Shown here one piece after another: positions 61,312 to 64,000 of a stretch of DNA of 64,000 nucleotides. Location: assembly GCF_900005615.1 (NCBI RefSeq), contig NZ_LN832559.1, positions 1,146,837-1,210,836 of the forward strand, in the 5' to 3' direction. The translations under genes and the position numbers were made by a program. Numbering within the stretch: position 1 is the first letter of the stretch; each line of letters begins with the position of its first letter. This stretch comes from Paracoccus aminovorans (GTDB taxonomy: Bacteria > Pseudomonadota > Alphaproteobacteria > Rhodobacterales > Rhodobacteraceae). The notes under the pieces are model-generated. The model had not been told where the DNA came from and searched no databases. It was given only the letters and a program-made list of their open reading frames with translations.

Positions 61312-61767
61312 ATGACCACGCTTTACATCGACGCCGACGCCTGCCCGGTGAAAGCCGAGGCCGAGCGCGTCGCGACAAGGCTGCGGCTGCCGATGGTGCT
61401 GGTCTGCAACGGCGGGCTGCGGCCCTCGGCGAACCCTTTCGTCAGCTTGCGGATCGTCCCCGACGGCCCGGACGAGGCCGACAAGTGGATCGCCGCCGAA
61501 TGCGGGCCGGGCGACGTGGTGGTGACCTCGGACATCCCGCTGGCCGACCGCTGCCTCAAGGCCGGGGCGCAGGTGGTCCAGCCGGACGGCGAGGTGCTGA
61601 CCCTGGCCAATATCGGCGGCAGGCTGGCCACGCGCGACCTGATGCAGGACCTGCGCGCCTCGGACCCGTTCCTGCAGGGCCGGGGCGGCGGCTTCGGCAA
61701 GGCCGAACGGGCGCGTTTCCTGCAATCGCTCGATCGGGTCATGGCGGCGGCGCAGCGGGTGCGCTAG
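61312..61767 (+). CDS. YaiI/YqxD-family (DUF188) protein
   Basis: A 151-residue PIN-like-fold protein starting with the family signature [19 protein letters not shown], then [19 protein letters not shown] and the [20 protein letters not shown]-terminal block. Acidic residues suggest a metal-dependent nuclease-like site, but activity in the family is not established. ATG 61312 follows GGAGGA, so ribosome binding overlaps the end of the upstream terminator region. Confidence 0.9.
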   Translation: MTTLYIDADACPVKAEAERVATRLRLPMVLVCNGGLRPSANPFVSLRIVPDGPDEADKWIAAECGPGDVVVTSDIPLADRCLKAGAQVVQPDGEVLTLANIGGRLATRDLMQDLRASDPFLQGRGGGFGKAERARFLQSLDRVMAAAQRVR

Positions 61768-61824
61768 GGTCGGGCGGGGGCAGGCGCCGTGCTGAATCCT
61801 GTTGCCATTTGACTGATAAGCACA

Positions 61825-61833
61825 TGATATACT
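61825..61833 (+). promoter_or_regulatory. Extended -10 promoter candidate for the amidohydrolase gene
   Basis: TGATATACT (TGn plus TATACT) lies 58 bases before ATG 61891 in a locally AT-rich stretch. No good -35 is present at the right distance, which is usual for extended -10 promoters. Confidence 0.4.
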
Positions 61834-61890
61834 CTCATTCCGATTGCCGCCGGGCGGGTATGCCGCGGCGTCTCGACATGGAGAGCGTGC

Positions 61891-63348
61891 ATGTGCCTGA
61901 CCTGTCTTGAAGCCGTCGCGAGCACCGGCACGGTGCGCTTCTGCCAATGCGGCAGTCCCCAGACCCTGGCCGCCATGGCCCGGATCGAGGCCGACATCTC
62001 GCGTCGGCAGATGATCGGCGGCATGGCCGCGGTGGTCGGCATGTTCGCGGGCTTCGGCCTGGCCCCGCGCGAGCTGCGGGCCCAGACCCCGGAGCGGCTG
62101 CTGCTGCTGACCAACCTGCGGTTCTTCGACGGCCAGACCCTGTCGCTGCGCGAGGGGGTCGAGATCCTGGTCGATTCGGGCCGCATCATCGGGTTGCCGG
62201 GCGTGGGGCAGGGGCCGCAGGAGGCCGAGCGCATCGACTGCGGTGGGCGCACGGTGATCCCGGGCCTGATCGACTGCCACTGGCACGCGACGCTGGCGGG
62301 CGTCAGCCAGGTCGTGGCGATGACGCAGGATATCGGCTTCGTGCACCTGATGTCGGGCAAGCTGGCCGGCGAGACGCTGATGCGCGGCTTTACCACCGTG
62401 CGCGACGTCGGCGGGCCGGCCTTCGGGCTGAAGGCGGCCATCGACCGCGGCGTCGTCACCGGGCCGCGCATCTTCCCCTCGGGCGCGATCCTGTCGCAGA
62501 CCTCGGGCCATGGCGATTTCCGCTTCCTGAACGCGCTGCCGATGATGCCCTCGGACCCGGCGGACTATGCCTCCCGCCAGGGCATGACGGCGCTGGCCGA
62601 CGGCGTTCCCGAGGTGCTGCGCCGCGCGCGCGAGCAGCTGATGAAGGGCGCGAGCCAGATCAAGATTTCGGCCGCCGGCGGCGTCGCCTCGCAATACGAC
62701 CCGCTGGAAGCGCTGCAATATACCCTGGACGAAATGCGGGCGGCGGTGGATGCGGCCAGCGACTGGGGCACCTATGTCTGCGCCCATGTCTATACCGCGC
62801 CCGGCATCCGCCGCTGCATCGAGGCCGGGGTGAAATCCATCGAGCACGGCCAGCTGGCCGACGAGGATACCGTGCGGATGATGGCCGATCACGGCACCTG
62901 GTGGTCGATCCAGCCCTTCCTGGCCGACGAGGACGCCAACCACTATACCGAGCCCAAGGCCGTCGCCGCGCAAAAGGCGGTGGCCGACGGCACGGTGCAG
63001 GCCTTCGAATGGGCCGACAAGCATCGGGTGAACTGGGCCTTCGGCACCGACATCCTGTATGGCGGCAGCGAATCGCAGGGCCGGCAGCTGGCCAAACTGG
63101 CGCGCTTCATGTCGCCGCTGGCGGCGCTGCATCGCGCCACCGGCGCCGCGGGCGAGCTGCTGGCGATGTCGGGCGCGCGCGCGCCCTATGACGGGCGGCT
63201 GGGCGTGATCGCCGAGGGCGCGCCGGCCGACCTGCTGGTCATCGACGGCGATACCGAGGCGAACCTCGACTGGCTGGCCGATACCGCCAATCTGCGGCTG
63301 ATCATGAAGAACGGCCGCCTGTTCAAGAACGAGTTGCAAGGGGGGTAA
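61891..63348 (+). CDS. Tat-type exported amidohydrolase with a Cys-rich leader
   Basis: A 485-residue metal-dependent amidohydrolase of the imidazolonepropionase/Xaa-Pro dipeptidase-like group. Metal ligands are seen in PGLIDCHWHATL (HxH), a likely carboxylated Lys in ASQIKISAAGG, CAHVYT, SIEHGQ and the Asp of FGTDILYGG. Before the catalytic domain is an unusual N-terminus: CLTCLEAV and FCQCGS (two cysteine pairs), then SRRQMIGGMAAVVGMFAGFGLAP, a twin-arginine-like signal set some 40 residues in. ATG 61891 follows GGAGAG. A gene for an outer-membrane-type protein starts 3 bases after the stop. Confidence 0.85.
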   Translation: MCLTCLEAVASTGTVRFCQCGSPQTLAAMARIEADISRRQMIGGMAAVVGMFAGFGLAPRELRAQTPERLLLLTNLRFFDGQTLSLREGVEILVDSGRIIGLPGVGQGPQEAERIDCGGRTVIPGLIDCHWHATLAGVSQVVAMTQDIGFVHLMSGKLAGETLMRGFTTVRDVGGPAFGLKAAIDRGVVTGPRIFPSGAILSQTSGHGDFRFLNALPMMPSDPADYASRQGMTALADGVPEVLRRAREQLMKGASQIKISAAGGVASQYDPLEALQYTLDEMRAAVDAASDWGTYVCAHVYTAPGIRRCIEAGVKSIEHGQLADEDTVRMMADHGTWWSIQPFLADEDANHYTEPKAVAAQKAVADGTVQAFEWADKHRVNWAFGTDILYGGSESQGRQLAKLARFMSPLAALHRATGAAGELLAMSGARAPYDGRLGVIAEGAPADLLVIDGDTEANLDWLADTANLRLIMKNGRLFKNELQGG

Positions 63349-63350
63349 GG

Positions 63351-64000
63351 ATGCGCGGATTCCTGGCGGCCGCCGCGGCGGCGCTTTCCACGGGGCTTGC
63401 GCCCGCCATGGCGCAGGACTGGTCGGGCCAGATCACGCCCTATGTCTGGGGCGCGGGCCTGGGCGGCGACGTGACTCCCTTCGCCGGGGCGCCGACGCTG
63501 TCCTTCGACAAGTCGCTGTCCGAGGTGCTCGAGGATACCGACGGCGCCTTCTTCCTGTCCGGCTTCGCCCGGCGCGACCGGCTGGTGCTGATGGGGGATT
63601 TCAGCTGGTCGTCCAGCTCCAAGGCGGGCGTCCTGCCGCCGGGCGTGCCGGCCGAGGGCAAGGTCACCCAACGCTCGCTGACGCTGCTTGCCGGCTGGCG
63701 CGTGGTTTCCAACGACCGCATGACGCTGGATGCGCTGGCGGGTGCGCGGGCCTGGCGGGTCGAAAGCCGGATCAAGGTGGCCGGCGGCGCGATCCAGGCC
63801 TCGCCCGGCAAGGATTTCATCGATCCGATCCTGGCCTTGCGGGCCAATGTGGCGCTGGCGCCGCAATGGTCGGCGATCCTCTACGCCGATGTCGGCGGCT
63901 TCGGCGCGGGGTCCGAGCACACCAGCCAGTTCCTGGCCACGGTGAATTACCAGGTCACCGACCAGCTTTACGTCTCGGGCGGCTATCGGCAACTGAACGT
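63351..64000 (+). CDS. Outer-membrane beta-barrel-type protein, 3' end outside the window
   Basis: A partial gene (216 codons visible) starting at ATG 63351 with GGGGGGTAAGG upstream. A signal peptide (cleaved after AMAQD) is followed by strands of alternating polar and hydrophobic residues (GQITPYVWGAGLGGDV, RDRLVLMGDFSWSS, TLLAGWRVVSNDRMTLDALAGARAW), as in small outer-membrane proteins. It lies 2 bases after the amidohydrolase stop, so the two are probably one transcript. Confidence 0.75.
   Translation, partial: MRGFLAAAAAALSTGLAPAMAQDWSGQITPYVWGAGLGGDVTPFAGAPTLSFDKSLSEVLEDTDGAFFLSGFARRDRLVLMGDFSWSSSSKAGVLPPGVPAEGKVTQRSLTLLAGWRVVSNDRMTLDALAGARAWRVESRIKVAGGAIQASPGKDFIDPILALRANVALAPQWSAILYADVGGFGAGSEHTSQFLATVNYQVTDQLYVSGGYRQLN

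Overview
The window is very GC-rich, with tightly packed genes, frequent ATGA/TGATG stop-start overlaps, GGAGG-type ribosome binding sites, and protein families typical of Rhodobacteraceae: short HisG with HisZ, RibH2 behind an FMN riboswitch, a DhnA-type class I aldolase, and an FNR-type TTGAT-N4-GTCAA site. The best guess is a chromosomal segment of a Paracoccus-like alphaproteobacterium. This is inferred from gene content and style, not from a database search.

Layout. 0.2-5.7 kb: tex, pyridoxal kinase, and a copper-handling group (DUF2946-like protein, a YcnI-PCuAC fusion, an Sco protein). 5.8-12 kb: pabB-pabC for p-aminobenzoate, a convergent IclR regulator, and the overlapping nadA-nadB-nadC operon for de novo NAD. 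12.2-25.1 kb: a complete glycogen operon, glgP-glgB-glgC-glgA-glgX-malQ-pgm, preceded by a LacI-type palindrome. 25.1-31.1 kb: an AhpD-like protein with an FNR-type site, a lone phnM, a sirtuin, small proteins, a DMT transporter and lepA. 31.1-37 kb: a low-density zone of small stress/envelope genes (two entericidin-like lipoproteins around a DksA-type protein), an alpha/beta hydrolase and a cupin, interleaved with dead IS3, IS5 and IS110 copies. 37-47.5 kb: glyA, nadK, prfC, an MFS transporter interrupted by an in-frame stop, osmC, a DMT transporter, a DUF305 protein, riboswitch-controlled ribH, a dGTPase-like gene, an A-type Fe-S carrier and xth. 47.6-50.2 kb: an intact-looking IS3-family element flanked by two gene stubs, a hairpin-rich non-coding stretch and a broken RTX-type gene. 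50.2-55.7 kb: slyX, hisS-hisZ-hisG and ftsY. 55.7-57.2 kb: another dead IS3 copy. 57.2-64 kb: class I aldolase, two small membrane proteins, pgk, two cyclophilins, a YaiI/DUF188 protein, a Tat-type amidohydrolase and the start of an outer-membrane protein.

The genes fit together as core metabolism: NAD synthesis (nadABC, nadK), glycogen storage and release feeding glucose-1-P and glucose-6-P through Pgm, lower glycolysis (aldolase, Pgk), one-carbon supply (glyA, pabBC), histidine, flavin and B6. The accessory content is mostly insertion-sequence decay. No obvious defence island, prophage, CRISPR array or secondary-metabolite cluster was seen, and no rRNA or tRNA gene was recognised.

The least expected signals are non-coding: a 40-bp palindromic element inserted at two different positions in two dead IS3 transposase genes, once with an apparent 4-bp target duplication; a family of seven gene-end repeats with core TTTCCGTTGC-N-AAATACCCCGGGG, some followed by a GGGGC-AGA-GCCCC hairpin; two related AT-rich islands attached to that repeat; a perfect 15-bp inverted repeat between two divergent genes; and a string of strong hairpins at 49.15-49.51 kb.
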